NCBI GenBank assembly: GCA_023053545.1
Contig: JAKZAN010000001.1
Span: forward strand, 10,622,565-10,686,564
DNA from: Lepidurus packardi
Lineage: Eukaryota; Arthropoda; Branchiopoda; Notostraca; Triopsidae
Reading direction: 5' to 3'
DNA length: 64,000 nt
Shown: positions 38,266-53,491 of the stretch, piece after piece
Layout: each line of letters opens with the position of its first letter
Position numbering within the stretch: the stretch's first letter is position 1
Notes under the pieces: generated by a model
Told to the model about the DNA's origin: nothing
The model's input: only the letters and a program-made list of their open reading frames with translations
The model's database searches: none
Made by a program: the position numbers and the translations under genes

Positions 38266-39866
38266 AATTTTGAGCGATAGCTTGACCGACTCGAACGATT
38301 TGCCCAAGCTGGACGGTAAATTTAAAGTCCTTGGGGGCCTGAAAAATAAGGACCATTGTAGAGCCAAAGTTAAACTCACCGAATACTTCACCTTTCTCCT
38401 GATGGAGACCCTCCCCGCCTGCACGTTCCTTGTGGAAGTTGTAGTCCGTCGTCCTGCGACGTCCGGCACGACAGTTTGTTTCCAATTCCTACAATACAAA
38501 GAAAAGAAAACTGTTAAGTCACTTTCAAAAACGCAAACTCGTCGACTAACTTACTGGATCTTTATAGACTCGTATGGAGCCGACATTGGTAGCTCCGACC
38601 GCTGTCATGCTGAACAAGCCGTACTGCCACTGGCCAAAGTAAACGGCTCGCTCGTTGAGGGCAAGTAAGCCGGGGACCCATTTGGAAACGCTTGGGTTCA
38701 CACTAAGGAGTTCCCCTAAGATAATATTCCGGTTAGTAACACCCTTTGTTGTTCTCATGGCGAATTACCTGGAAAGTGTCGCCGCAATGAAATATCCCAT
38801 TCAACGGGGGAATGAAACCGATGGTAGTCCCCGGGCGCCAGATAGATGACACAGTAGTGGAGGCCGGAGGTTGGGGACCCTGTTGAGAGTTGCACCAGTT
38901 CAGAGGGTCCCAAAAACTGGCTCAGGGAGTAATACACCCCCTTCACCTGTCCCAACAGTCCATTCCGGTCCACTGCGCCCAAATGGAGGACTTTCCCATC
39001 GGCTGGTGACACCTGTTGTAGAAAACAAACAATATTTAGTACGAGAAACGAGTGCATAAAAACCCCCATCAACTTACAATGCAGTCCGTAGTGTTGATAG
39101 GGCGTGCGCCTGGTTTAAGCGGCCGTCGAAAAAATTCGCCGATGCTGGAGTAGTCGGACAGGTTGTCCGATGCGGCTTCTTCGACGTTTACGCCAAACGT
39201 CCGCGCGTAGAACCCAAGGACCGGCTTCCTCATCCACCGAGGCAAACGGGTGTTGGCCAGTCGTCCCCAGGTGCGCGACAGGGTCGCCCAGGGCAAGCTG
39301 CGATAAGCACGTACCTGTTAACCAAGATAAAAGCATATTAGGTACTTGACTCACATAGCAATTGCTACGCCAGATAGATACAGAAGATCGTATTAGTCAA
39401 AAGAAATTCCCTTAGGGGATTGTATTGATCTTACCTTAAAGTCTCGCGCACAGGCATGCCACGAACGAGGCAAAGCGATCCGTGGAGCAGCGTCATCTGT
39501 TAAAGAAAACACAAGTCAAGTGTTAGGGAGACTGAACAAAAGGTCCCATAATATATATCACAGAAAAATACGTACGTACAACAAACGTACATAGGAAACA
39601 ACAACAGAAAAAAGCTGCTTAGGATTTCAGGAGAATTGGGCCATCCATGACCTCCAAATTACAACAAGACGATCAGGACTTCGTTCACAATTTTTTATGG
39701 GTATTTCTGGAAAATAAAAACCGATTAGGACTCGTGTTACAACTCTGTTGCTTTCTTATCGAAAGGGAAAAACCATAGCACTCGCGGTTGAAACTATTTG
39801 GCTAAGCTTCTTCTGAGACTAGATGTACTTGAATGGTAAACAAAAAGGCAAAAAACGCTTACCCAT
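38255..39866 (-). CDS. PISD: Phosphatidylserine decarboxylase, unit 3
   Basis: Intact six-exon copy, protein identical to unit 2. Confidence 0.9.
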
Positions 39867-40543
39867 GGTCCAGGCAACCCGTACGAAATGAGGAACCTTC
39901 TAAGGTTGAAAAACTGAGGGCACAATACACGAAAACTTTGGGAGAAAATGCAAAAGGCTCCTTCCTGGTTAACGATAGCAAGAAGACTTACCAAAACAAG
40001 TGACAACAATGAAAGTTATAGCGTCACTTGGCGTCACTTCCGGGGTGGCCAGTTCATTGCGTCATTGGTTCCCGAACCCGCTTCCTTCGGGTTGCTATCC
40101 CCAGCATCAACGGTAGAGGGTTGGACGAATAGGCGATATGTTGACGCCCTCTTTACCGGTGTCTGGGCGACACTTGATTAATATGGCGGCAAAACAACTC
40201 CTGTATGACACCTATAAATAGTCCAAAAATATGAGTTCCCTGGTTTCACCGACTGTGGAAAAGAATACGGGGTAGAACCAGGAGTTCATGATAGAAATGG
40301 GTCGGGTGAACGTAAGCTTGGTTAATTTCTAGTTAAGTATTCATATTTTTATGTATACTAATAACAGCTGGAAAGACAAATTCAGATGCAAAACCTGATG
40401 AGAGAACGCGTGGTAGCCACACAGATAGCTCGAGCATGAGAATAGCTATATTGGATTGGAGTTTTTTCTATTGTGAGTGCATTATTAGGAAGGATTGATG
40501 GGTAACAAACTTCAAACTCTCTATACTAACATACTTACAGTGC

Positions 40544-41321
40544 TTGTACCTTTCATGTTTCTCACCTTCAAGTTATAAAAGGACCAGAAGACCTGGCCTA
40601 CTATTGCCCTTATTTCTGAGCAATGCGGACACAGCCTTGAAGAACAGATTCATCTCTTTGAGAGCATCAAGCCACTATTTACTAAAGGTATATGCTTCAT
40701 TATCCAGTGTGATATTTTTACTAATATTTGCTTTATTAGCCCATGCTTGTTACTTTCAAAAAGCGTTCGAGAATGATCATGTCCCAATTGTGCAAATGTC
40801 TACCGTCACCGAAGAAGGAGTAGTGGAAGTAAAGACAGACGTAAGGGCGGATTATTTATTGGTTTTCTGGTGTTCAATTTGGATTGTCTAGGCTTGTGAG
40901 CGTTGATTGCTAGCTCATCGTGTGGAAGGCAAGATGCGTAGCTAGAAGGTAGAAGGCGTCTTGAACCGTCTAAACGTAGGCGAACCCAGGCGAAAAGATA
41001 ACGTTGTTCGTCCAGTTTGCATTCCGGACTCTGTTTCGCAGAAGAAAGCAGCTCAAGCTGAGAAGGAGAAAACAAAAAGGACGGGACGAGCTATCGAATT
41101 GGAACAAGGGGACGACCACATTGTGGATTACAGAAAGAATTATGACCTGCCATACGACTTCAAATACGACAAAATTCCAGAATTCTGATAAAACAAAAAC
41201 ATTGCCGACTACATTGATCCGGATCTTATGGTGGTTAGTTTACCGTTTTATCTCCGGCCGGTTTTTTTACTTTGTTATTTTAAAAAAAAAAGAAATTGGA
41301 GCAGTTGGAAAAGGCTAACTG
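40544..41321 (+). pseudogene. GTPBP4: NOG1/GTPBP4 fragment, unit 3
   Basis: As in unit 2. The ATT insertion that marks units 3-6 lies just upstream (about 40483-40488). Confidence 0.78.
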
Positions 41322-41733
41322 GGTAGTTTCGAAATCATTTATGGCCCTTGAAATTAAATCTGGAAGGACTTGAGAAGAGAATACAAGTTTGCCTTGAAAT
41401 AAACTTTGAAATGGCTTTTTACTCGTTTATTACTGCTGATTTTGAGATGTTTTTGACTTTCCTTCAGTTCCAAATGAGCTGTTTTGCTCCCTCCCCCCGT
41501 AATACGTACTTGCGTATTTGTTGTACCCATAGAGCGCTCCCTGTAATACGTACTTTGCTTATTAGAAATAGACGAAATAACAATGTCTGAACCTTACAAA
41601 TCGGATTTTCCGGATGCAAAGTCTACAAAACTTCTCTTAAAAGGTGCTCTCATCCATCCTATTCTTCAGAAGTAGCCCCTAATCACAACGCAGGGACCAT
41701 CTCATTTTTACTCATACCCAAATCCTCCACATT

Positions 41734-44142
41734 TGGTGCCGTGACCAGGATGAGCCGCACAGAAACGAAGTCCATTGATTGAGTGAAGATCAAATCCTCT
41801 CTACTTTCTCAACCCATCGTTAATACCTTCGAAACAATGAATAACCTTGAGCAAGAAGACGCCCCCACGAAACAAGAAGCCACTGCTGATCTCCTGAGCT
41901 CCCTCGAAGAATACCTTCAAGACTTGAAAGTCCTTTATCAAGAAATCGAAGACAAGTGACCTCGAAGACGTCCTGAAAACTCATTTCGACGTCCTGAAAA
42001 AACTAAAGCAATCGTGGAATGGTCCCGACCAGTGATGAATTGAATAGTTTCCTCGATCTTCATACTATCGTCGATTTGTGAAAGGTTTTGCTGACATTGC
42101 CAAGCCGCTATATAAACTAACCGAAAAGAATGTTCCCTTTGAGTGGTCCGTGTTATGTGAGGAAGCTTTGACAGATCTTAAACGGCTCCTTTCTTCAACT
42201 CCTGTACTCGCTTTTCCTGATCTGTCCCAAACACTTCTAGTGGACAGCGACGCCAGTAATATTGGGCTAGGAGCCGTGTTGTCACAAGAAATTGACGCTG
42301 TTGAACGTCCTATAGCATATGCAAGTCCATGCTTGATGAGACCATTTACTGTGTAACGCGGAAGGAGCTCCTGGCAGTTAAATTTGCTGTAATGCAATTT
42401 AGCCACTCTCTTCTGGGGAGACCGGTTATGCTTCGGACGGATAACATTTGCCGTGGCCTGGATGAAAACTTGCAAGGAACCAACTGGACAGACTTTGCGA
42501 TGGCTGAACTTGTTTGAATCGTATCAGTTCACAATTGAACAGCGGCCTGGACCAAAGCGTGGGAATGCGGATGCACTCTCAAGAAGACCATGTTCACAAT
42601 GTGGACGTCATGAAGGAGTGGACGAAGAATGCCACATGAACCACAACGAGATGTCGTGTTAAATCATGTGGAATTGGCTAGTGACGGTAGCGTCGTAGTA
42701 TCCCAGGAAGAAGACGAGGAGATGAAAGTTATCAAGAGATGTTTACAAGAACTTTATAAACCGTGTCTGCAAGCTATGAGTCAGCCGTTGCGCAGCTACT
42801 GGGCCCAAAGGAAAAATGTGAGTCTTCGTGGTGGCGGGTTTTACGGCGAATGGATTTCGACAAACGGATCTCAGCACCTGCATCTTGTGCCTAAAGCAAA
42901 GCAAGAGGAAATCTTCAGAAGTTACCACGGTGGTAATTCTGGGGCTCATATGGGAAGTAAAAACATCTTAGAAAAATTGCGATCACGTTTGTATTGGCCC
43001 AAGATGCGGAACAATGTTGAAGGGTGGTGTAAAGGCTGCGTGACATGTGTGCAGCGAAATCCTCCATCCCAAAAGACTAGAGCGCCATTGAACCCTGTGC
43101 AACCTAGATTTCCAAGTGACATTGTAGCTATGGATATACTGGGTCCTCTGCCTGAAACAGTAGATCATTATCGCTATAGTTTGGTTGTCGGGGATTTGTT
43201 CCCAAAGTGGGTGGAGGCATATCCTATTCCAGATCAGGAAGCCACTACTATCGCCACCAAGCTCTATGGGGAATACATGAGAAGGTATGGAGTGCCGCTT
43301 CAGCTTCATTCCGAGCAAGGTAGAAGTTTTGAATCAAGAACTGTGAGCGAAATCTGCCGGTTGCTCAAAATCAAGAAAACTAGAACTACTCCATACCATC
43401 CGGAGAGTGAGGAATGTATTGAAAGGGCCAATAGGACGATTTTAGCAGGCCTCAGTAAACTCATCGACGAAGGTGATGAAACCTGTGTTGCCTAGTGTTT
43501 TACTTGCGTACCGGACGAGTGTTCAAAGTTCCTCGACTTTCACTCCTGCACGTTTACAATTTGGTAGACCGTTGTTCTTACCAGAAGATAGAGTTTTCGG
43601 TGGTGGTACCAGTTTCAACGTCTCAATACGCGGCAAAACTGGAGACAACTCTTCCTACCATTTTTGAACAAGCTCGAACACGGTTGGGATTTGCACAATG
43701 TTATCAGAAGATTTATTACGACAGCAAAACTTTAAACCAGGAAATCCAAATGGGGGACTCCGTTTGGCTCTTCAATCCTTCCCCGAAGAGAGGAAAGTTC
43801 CCCAAGTTTCACCGACCTTGGACGGTTATGAAACGAATTTCGGATCAAGTTGTCCACATTAAAAACACCATTTCGGGTGCATATGAACAATTTAAAGAAG
43901 GGACACCATTAAGGCGAGTGACCATTATGCAAAGCCGGACTTTCGCTACCATTAAAGGTACCATTCCCGACAGGAAAAAAATAGACAAACGTTACACAAT
44001 AAAATTTGTATTAAAGAAAATTCACTGGGAGGATACAACAAATCACCACACAAAAATCACGATAATTTTCACGCAAAATACGGAAATTTCACTGAAACGA
44101 ATAGCCAGACATCTTAGAACCCACATTAATGCTACGGTTTAG
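41734..44142 (+). pseudogene. Ty3/gypsy remnant, unit 3/4
   Basis: Same structure as the preceding remnants; PBS at 41734-41751. Confidence 0.83.
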
Positions 44143-45743
44143 AATTTTGAGCGATAGCTTGACCGACTCGAACGATTTGCCCAAGCTGGACGGTAAATTT
44201 AAAGTCCTTGGGGGCCTGAAAAATAAGGACCATTGTAGAGCCAAAGTTAAACTCACCGAATACTTCACCTTTCTCCTGATGGAGACCCTCCCCGCCTGCA
44301 CGTTCCTTGTGGAAGTTGTAGTCCGTCGTCCTGCGACGTCCGGCACGACAGTTTGTTTCCAATTCCTACAATACAAAGAAAAGAAAACTGTTAAGTCACT
44401 TTCAAAAACGCAAACTCGTCGACTAACTTACTGGATCTTTATAGACTCGTATGGAGCCGACATTGGTAGCTCCGACCGCTGTCATGCTGAACAAGCCGTA
44501 CTGCCACTGGCCAAAGTAAACGGCTCGCTCGTTGAGGGCAAGTAAGCCGGGGACCCATTTGGAAACGCTTGGGTTCACACTAAGGAGTTCCCCTAAGATA
44601 ATATTCCGGTTAGTAACACCCTTTGTTGTTCTCATGGCGAATTACCTGGAAAGTGTCGCCGCAATGAAATATCCCATTCAACGGGGGAATGAAACCGATG
44701 GTAGTCCCCGGGCGCCAGATAGATGACACAGTAGTGGAGGCCGGAGGTTGGGGACCCTGTTGAGAGTTGCACCAGTTCAGAGGGTCCCAAAAACTGGCTC
44801 AGGGAGTAATACACCCCCTTCACCTGTCCCAACAGTCCATTCCGGTCCACTGCGCCCAAATGGAGGACTTTCCCATCGGCTGGTGACACCTGTTGTAGAA
44901 AACAAACAATATTTAGTACGAGAAACGAGTGCATAAAAACCCCCATCAACTTACAATGCAGTCCGTAGTGTTGATAGGGCGTGCGCCTGGTTTAAGCGGC
45001 CGTCGAAAAAATTCGCCGATGCTGGAGTAGTCGGACAGGTTGTCCGATGCGGCTTCTTCGACGTTTACGCCAAACGTCCGCGCGTAGAACCCAAGGACCG
45101 GCTTCCTCATCCACCGAGGCAAACGGGTGTTGGCCAGTCGTCCCCAGGTGCGCGACAGGGTCGCCCAGGGCAAGCTGCGATAAGCACGTACCTGTTAACC
45201 AAGATAAAAGCATATTAGGTACTTGACTCACATAGCAATTGCTACGCCAGATAGATACAGAAGATCGTATTAGTCAAAAGAAATTCCCTTAGGGGATTGT
45301 ATTGATCTTACCTTAAAGTCTCGCGCACAGGCATGCCACGAACGAGGCAAAGCGATCCGTGGAGCAGCGTCATCTGTTAAAGAAAACACAAGTCAAGTGT
45401 TAGGGAGACTGAACAAAAGGTCCCATAATATATATCACAGAAAAATACGTACGTACAACAAACGTACATAGGAAACAACAACAGAAAAAAGCTGCTTAGG
45501 ATTTCAGGAGAATTGGGCCATCCATGACCTCCAAATTACAACAAGACGATCAGGACTTCGTTCACAATTTTTTATGGGTATTTCTGGAAAATAAAAACCG
45601 ATTAGGACTCGTGTTACAACTCTGTTGCTTTCTTATCGAAAGGGAAAAACCATAGCACTCGCGGTTGAAACTATTTGGCTAAGCTTCTTCTGAGACTAGA
45701 TGTACTTGAATGGTAAACAAAAAGGCAAAAAACGCTTACCCAT
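44132..45743 (-). CDS. PISD: Phosphatidylserine decarboxylase, unit 4
   Basis: Intact six-exon copy, protein identical to unit 2. Confidence 0.9.
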
Positions 45744-46420
45744 GGTCCAGGCAACCCGTACGAAATGAGGAACCTTCTAAGGTTGAAAAACTGAGGGCAC
45801 AATACACGAAAACTTTGGGAGAAAATGCAAAAGGCTCCTTCCTGGTTAACGATAGCAAGAAGACTTACCAAAACAAGTGACAACAATGAAAGTTATAGCG
45901 TCACTTGGCGTCACTTCCGGGGTGGCCAGTTCATTGCGTCATTGGTTCCCGAACCCGCTTCCTTCGGGTTGCTATCCCCAGCATCAACGGTAGAGGGTTG
46001 GACGAATAGGCGATATGTTGACGCCCTCTTTACCGGTGTCTGGGCGACACTTGATTAATATGGCGGCAAAACAACTCCTGTATGACACCTATAAATAGTC
46101 CAAAAATATGAGTTCCCTGGTTTCACCGACTGTGGAAAAGAATACGGGGTAGAACCAGGAGTTCATGATAGAAATGGGTCGGGTGAACGTAAGCTTGGTT
46201 AATTTCTAGTTAAGTATTCATATTTTTATGTATACTAATAACAGCTGGAAAGACAAATTCAGATGCAAAACCTGATGAGAGAACGCGTGGTAGCCACACA
46301 GATAGCTCGAGCATGAGAATAGCTATATTGGATTGGAGTTTTTTCTATTGTGAGTGCATTATTAGGAAGGATTGATGGGTAACAAACTTCAAACTCTCTA
46401 TACTAACATACTTACAGTGC

Positions 46421-47200
46421 TTGTACCTTTCATGTTTCTCACCTTCAAGTTATAAAAGGACCAGAAGACCTGGCCTACTATTGCCCTTATTTCTGAGCAA
46501 TGCGGACACAGCCTTGAAGAACAGATTCATCTCTTTGAGAGCATCAAGCCACTATTTACTAAAGGTATATGCTTCATTATCCAGTGTGATATTTTTACTA
46601 ATATTTGCTTTATTAGCCCATGCTTGTTACTTTCAAAAAGCGTTCGAGAATGATCATGTCCCAATTGTGCAAATGTCTACCGTCACCGAAGAAGGAGTAG
46701 TGGAAGTAAAGACAGACGTAAGGGCGGATTATTTATTGGTTTTCTGGTGTTCAATTTGGATTGTCTAGGCTTGTGAGCGTTGATTGCTAGCTCATCGTGT
46801 GGAAGGCAAGATGCGTAGCTAGAAGGTAGAAGGCGTCTTGAACCGTCTAAACGTAGGCGAACCCAGGCGAAAAGATAACGTTGTTCGTCCAGTTTGCATT
46901 CCGGACTCTGTTTCGCAGAAGAAAGCAGCTCAAGCTGAGAAGGAGAAAACAAAAAGGACGGGACGAGCTATCGAATTGGAACAAGGGGACGACCACATTG
47001 TGGATTACAGAAAGAATTATGACCTGCCATACGACTTCAAATACGACAAAATTCCAGAATTCTGATAAAACAAAAACATTGCCGACTACATTGATCCGGA
47101 TCTTATGGTGGTTAGTTTACCGTTTTATCTCCGGCCGGTTTTTTTACTTTGTTATTTAAAAAAAAAAAAAGAAATTGGAGCAGTTGGAAAAGGCTAACTG
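46421..47200 (+). pseudogene. GTPBP4: NOG1/GTPBP4 fragment, unit 4
   Basis: As in unit 3, with a 13-base poly-A tract. Confidence 0.78.
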
Positions 47201-47612
47201 GGTAGTTTCGAAATCATTTATGGCCCTTGAAATTAAATCTGGAAGGACTTGAGAAGAGAATACAAGTTTGCCTTGAAATAAACTTTGAAATGGCTTTTTA
47301 CTCGTTTATTACTGCTGATTTTGAGATGTTTTTGACTTTCCTTCAGTTCCAAATGAGCTGTTTTGCTCCCTCCCCCCGTAATACGTACTTGCGTATTTGT
47401 TGTACCCATAGAGCGCTCCCTGTAATACGTACTTTGCTTATTAGAAATAGACGAAATAACAATGTCTGAACCTTACAAATCGGATTTTCCGGATGCAAAG
47501 TCTACAAAACTTCTCTTAAAAGGTGCTCTCATCCATCCTATTCTTCAGAAGTAGCCCCTAATCACAACGCAGGGACCATCTCATTTTTACTCATACCCAA
47601 ATCCTCCACATT

Positions 47613-50021
47613 TGGTGCCGTGACCAGGATGAGCCGCACAGAAACGAAGTCCATTGATTGAGTGAAGATCAAATCCTCTCTACTTTCTCAACCCATCGTT
47701 AATACCTTCGAAACAATGAATAACCTTGAGCAAGAAGACGCCCCCACGAAACAAGAAGCCACTGCTGATCTCCTGAGCTCCCTCGAAGAATACCTTCAAG
47801 ACTTGAAAGTCCTTTATCAAGAAATCGAAGACAAGTGACCTCGAAGACGTCCTGAAAACTCATTTCGACGTCCTGAAAAAACTAAAGCAATCGTGGAATG
47901 GTCCCGACCAGTGATGAATTGAATAGTTTCCTCGATCTTCATACTATCGTCGATTTGTGAAAGGTTTTGCTGACATTGCCAAGCCGCTATATAAACTAAC
48001 CGAAAAGAATGTTCCCTTTGAGTGGTCCGTGTTATGTGAGGAAGCTTTGACAGATCTTAAACGGCTCCTTTCTTCAACTCCTGTACTCGCTTTTCCTGAT
48101 CTGTCCCAAACACTTCTAGTGGACAGCGACGCCAGTAATATTGGGCTAGGAGCCGTGTTGTCACAAGAAATTGACGCTGTTGAACGTCCTATAGCATATG
48201 CAAGTCCATGCTTGATGAGACCATTTACTGTGTAACGCGGAAGGAGCTCCTGGCAGTTAAATTTGCTGTAATGCAATTTAGCCACTCTCTTCTGGGGAGA
48301 CCGGTTATGCTTCGGACGGATAACATTTGCCGTGGCCTGGATGAAAACTTGCAAGGAACCAACTGGACAGACTTTGCGATGGCTGAACTTGTTTGAATCG
48401 TATCAGTTCACAATTGAACAGCGGCCTGGACCAAAGCGTGGGAATGCGGATGCACTCTCAAGAAGACCATGTTCACAATGTGGACGTCATGAAGGAGTGG
48501 ACGAAGAATGCCACATGAACCACAACGAGATGTCGTGTTAAATCATGTGGAATTGGCTAGTGACGGTAGCGTCGTAGTATCCCAGGAAGAAGACGAGGAG
48601 ATGAAAGTTATCAAGAGATGTTTACAAGAACTTTATAAACCGTGTCTGCAAGCTATGAGTCAGCCGTTGCGCAGCTACTGGGCCCAAAGGAAAAATGTGA
48701 GTCTTCGTGGTGGCGGGTTTTACGGCGAATGGATTTCGACAAACGGATCTCAGCACCTGCATCTTGTGCCTAAAGCAAAGCAAGAGGAAATCTTCAGAAG
48801 TTACCACGGTGGTAATTCTGGGGCTCATATGGGAAGTAAAAACATCTTAGAAAAATTGCGATCACGTTTGTATTGGCCCAAGATGCGGAACAATGTTGAA
48901 GGGTGGTGTAAAGGCTGCGTGACATGTGTGCAGCGAAATCCTCCATCCCAAAAGACTAGAGCGCCATTGAACCCTGTGCAACCTAGATTTCCAAGTGACA
49001 TTGTAGCTATGGATATACTGGGTCCTCTGCCTGAAACAGTAGATCATTATCGCTATAGTTTGGTTGTCGGGGATTTGTTCCCAAAGTGGGTGGAGGCATA
49101 TCCTATTCCAGATCAGGAAGCCACTACTATCGCCACCAAGCTCTATGGGGAATACATGAGAAGGTATGGAGTGCCGCTTCAGCTTCATTCCGAGCAAGGT
49201 AGAAGTTTTGAATCAAGAACTGTGAGCGAAATCTGCCGGTTGCTCAAAATCAAGAAAACTAGAACTACTCCATACCATCCGGAGAGTGAGGAATGTATTG
49301 AAAGGGCCAATAGGACGATTTTAGCAGGCCTCAGTAAACTCATCGACGAAGGTGATGAAACCTGTGTTGCCTAGTGTTTTACTTGCGTACCGGACGAGTG
49401 TTCAAAGTTCCTCGACTTTCACTCCTGCACGTTTACAATTTGGTAGACCGTTGTTCTTACCAGAAGATAGAGTTTTCGGTGGTGGTACCAGTTTCAACGT
49501 CTCAATACGCGGCAAAACTGGAGACAACTCTTCCTACCATTTTTGAACAAGCTCGAACACGGTTGGGATTTGCACAATGTTATCAGAAGATTTATTACGA
49601 CAGCAAAACTTTAAACCAGGAAATCCAAATGGGGGACTCCGTTTGGCTCTTCAATCCTTCCCCGAAGAGAGGAAAGTTCCCCAAGTTTCACCGACCTTGG
49701 ACGGTTATGAAACGAATTTCGGATCAAGTTGTCCACATTAAAAACACCATTTCGGGTGCATATGAACAATTTAAAGAAGGGACACCATTAAGGCGAGTGA
49801 CCATTATGCAAAGCCGGACTTTCGCTACCATTAAAGGTACCATTCCCGACAGGAAAAAAATAGACAAACGTTACACAATAAAATTTGTATTAAAGAAAAT
49901 TCACTGGGAGGATACAACAAATCACCACACAAAAATCACGATAATTTTCACGCAAAATACGGAAATTTCACTGAAACGAATAGCCAGACATCTTAGAACC
50001 CACATTAATGCTACGGTTTAG
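47613..50021 (+). pseudogene. Ty3/gypsy remnant, unit 4/5
   Basis: Same structure; PBS at 47613-47630. Confidence 0.83.
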
Positions 50022-51621
50022 AATTTTGAGCGATAGCTTGACCGACTCGAACGATTTGCCCAAGCTGGACGGTAAATTTAAAGTCCTTGGGGGCCTGAAA
50101 AATAAGGACCATTGTAGAGCCAAAGTTAAACTCACCGAATACTTCACCTTTCTCCTGATGGAGACCCTCCCCGCCTGCACGTTCCTTGTGGAAGTTGTAG
50201 TCCGTCGTCCTGCGACGTCCGGCACGACAGTTTGTTTCCAATTCCTACAATACAAAGAAAAGAAAACTGTTAAGTCACTTTCAAAAACGCAAACTCGTCG
50301 ACTAACTTACTGGATCTTTATAGACTCGTATGGAGCCGACATTGGTAGCTCCGACCGCTGTCATGCTGAACAAGCCGTACTGCCACTGGCCAAAGTAAAC
50401 GGCTCGCTCGTTGAGGGCAAGTAAGCCGGGGACCCATTTGGAAACGCTTGGGTTCACACTAAGGAGTTCCCCTAAGATAATATTCCGGTTAGTAACACCC
50501 TTTGTTGTTCTCATGGCGAATTACCTGGAAAGTGTCGCCGCAATGAAATATCCCATTCAACGGGGGAATGAAACCGATGGTAGTCCCCGGGCGCCAGATA
50601 GATGACACAGTAGTGGAGGCCGGAGGTTGGGGACCCTGTTGAGAGTTGCACCAGTTCAGAGGGTCCCAAAAACTGGCTCAGGGAGTAATACACCCCCTTC
50701 ACCTGTCCCAACAGTCCATTCCGGTCCACTGCGCCCAAATGGAGGACTTTCCCATCGGCTGGTGACACCTGTTGTAGAAAACAAACAATATTTAGTACGA
50801 GAAACGAGTGCATAAAAACCCCCATCAACTTACAATGCAGTCCGTAGTGTTGATAGGGCGTGCGCCTGGTTTAAGCGGCCGTCGAAAAAATTCGCCGATG
50901 CTGGAGTAGTCGGACAGGTTGTCCGATGCGGCTTCTTCGACGTTTACGCCAAACGTCCGCGCGTAGAACCCAAGGACCGGCTTCCTCATCCACCGAGGCA
51001 AACGGGTGTTGGCCAGTCGTCCCCAGGTGCGCGACAGGGTCGCCCAGGGCAAGCTGCGATAAGCACGTACCTGTTAACCAAGATAAAAGCATATTAGGTA
51101 CTTGACTCAATAGCAATTCCTACGCCAGATAGATACAGAAGATCGTATTAGTCAAAAGAAATTCCCTTAGGGGATTGTATTGATCTTACCTTAAAGTCTC
51201 GCGCACAGGCATGCCACGAACGAGGCAAAGCGATCCGTGGAGCAGCGTCATCTGTTAAAGAAAACACAAGTCAAGTGTTAGGGAGACTGAACAAAAGGTC
51301 CCATAATATATATCACAGAAAAATACGTACGTACAACAAACGTACATAGGAAACAACAACAGAAAAAAGCTGCTTAGGATTTCAGGAGAATTGGGCCATC
51401 CATGACCTCCAAATTACAACAAGACGATCAGGACTTCGTTCACAATTTTTTATGGGTATTTCTGGAAAATAAAAACCGATTAGGACTCGTGTTACAACTC
51501 TGTTGCTTTCTTATCGAAAGGGAAAAACCATAGCACTCGCGGTTGAAACTATTTGGCTAAGCTTCTTCTGAGACTAGATGTACTTGAATGGTAAACAAAA
51601 AGGCAAAAAACGCTTACCCAT
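50011..51621 (-). CDS. PISD: Phosphatidylserine decarboxylase, unit 5
   Basis: Intact copy. A 1-bp loss and a G-to-C change in an intron (about 51108-51120, CTCAATAGCAATTCC) first appear here and persist in units 6 and 7. Exons unaffected. Confidence 0.9.
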
Positions 51622-52298
51622 GGTCCAGGCAACCCGTACGAAATGAGGAACCTTCTAAGGTTGAAAAACTGAGGGCACAATACACGAAAACTTTGGGAGA
51701 AAATGCAAAAGGCTCCTTCCTGGTTAACGATAGCAAGAAGACTTACCAAAACAAGTGACAACAATGAAAGTTATAGCGTCACTTGGCGTCACTTCCGGGG
51801 TGGCCAGTTCATTGCGTCATTGGTTCCCGAACCCGCTTCCTTCGGGTTGCTATCCCCAGCATCAACGGTAGAGGGTTGGACGAATAGGCGATATGTTGAC
51901 GCCCTCTTTACCGGTGTCTGGGCGACACTTGATTAATATGGCGGCAAAACAACTCCTGTATGACACCTATAAATAGTCCAAAAATATGAGTTCCCTGGTT
52001 TCACCGACTGTGGAAAAGAATACGGGGTAGAACCAGGAGTTCATGATAGAAATGGGTCGGGTGAACGTAAGCTTGGTTAATTTCTAGTTAAGTATTCATA
52101 TTTTTATGTATACTAATAACAGCTGGAAAGACAAATTCAGATGCAAAACCTGATGAGAGAACGCGTGGTAGCCACACAGATAGCTCGAGCATGAGAATAG
52201 CTATATTGGATTGGAGTTTTTTCTATTGTGAGTGCATTATTAGGAAGGATTGATGGGTAACAAACTTCAAACTCTCTATACTAACATACTTACAGTGC

Positions 52299-53080
52299 TT
52301 GTACCTTTCATGTTTCTCACCTTCAAGTTATAAAAGGACCAGAAGACCTGGCCTACTATTGCCCTTATTTCTGAGCAATGCGGACACAGCCTTGAAGAAC
52401 AGATTCATCTCTTTGAGAGCATCAAGCCACTATTTACTAAAGGTATATGCTTCATTATCCAGTGTGATATTTTTACTAATATTTGCTTTATTAGCCCATG
52501 CTTGTTACTTTCAAAAAGCGTTCGAGAATGATCATGTCCCAATTGTGCAAATGTCTACCGTCACCGAAGAAGGAGTAGTGGAAGTAAAGACAGACGTAAG
52601 GGCGGATTATTTATTGGTTTTCTGGTGTTCAATTTGGATTGTCTAGGCTTGTGAGCGTTGATTGCTAGCTCATCGTGTGGAAGGCAAGATGCGTAGCTAG
52701 AAGGTAGAAGGCGTCTTGAACCGTCTAAACGTAGGCGAACCCAGGCGAAAAGATAACGTTGTTCGTCCAGTTTGCATTCCGGACTCTGTTTCGCAGAAGA
52801 AAGCAGCTCAAGCTGAGAAGGAGAAAACAAAAAGGACGGGACGAGCTATCGAATTGGAACAAGGGGACGACCACATTGTGGATTACAGAAAGAATTATGA
52901 CCTGCCATACGACTTCAAATACGACAAAATTCCAGAATTCTGATAAAACAAAAACATTGCCGACTACATTGATCCGGATCTTATGGTGGTTAGTTTACCG
53001 TTTTATCTCCGGCCGGTTTTTTTACTTTGTTATTTTAAAAAAAAAAAAAGAAATTGGAGCAGTTGGAAAAGGCTAACTGG
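52299..53080 (+). pseudogene. GTPBP4: NOG1/GTPBP4 fragment, unit 5
   Basis: As in unit 4. Confidence 0.78.
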
Positions 53081-53491
53081 GTAGTTTCGAAATCATTTAT
53101 GGCCCTTGAAATTAAATCTGGAAGGACTTGAGAAGAGAATACAAGTTTGCCTTGAAATAAACTTTGAAATGGCTTTTTACTCGTTTATTACTGCTGATTT
53201 TGAGATGTTTTTGACTTTCCTTCAGTTCCAAATGAGCTGTTTTGCTCCCTCCCCCCGTAATACGTACTTGCGTATTTGTTGTACCCATAGAGCGCTCCCT
53301 GTAATACGTACTTTGCTTATTAGAAATAGACGAAATAACAATGTCTGAACCTTACAAATCGGATTTTCCGGATGCAAAGTCTACAAAACTTCTCTTAAAA
53401 GGTGCTCTCATCCATCCTATTCTTCAGAAGTAGCCCCTAATCACAACGCAGGGACCATCTCATTTTTACTCATACCCAAATCCTCCACATT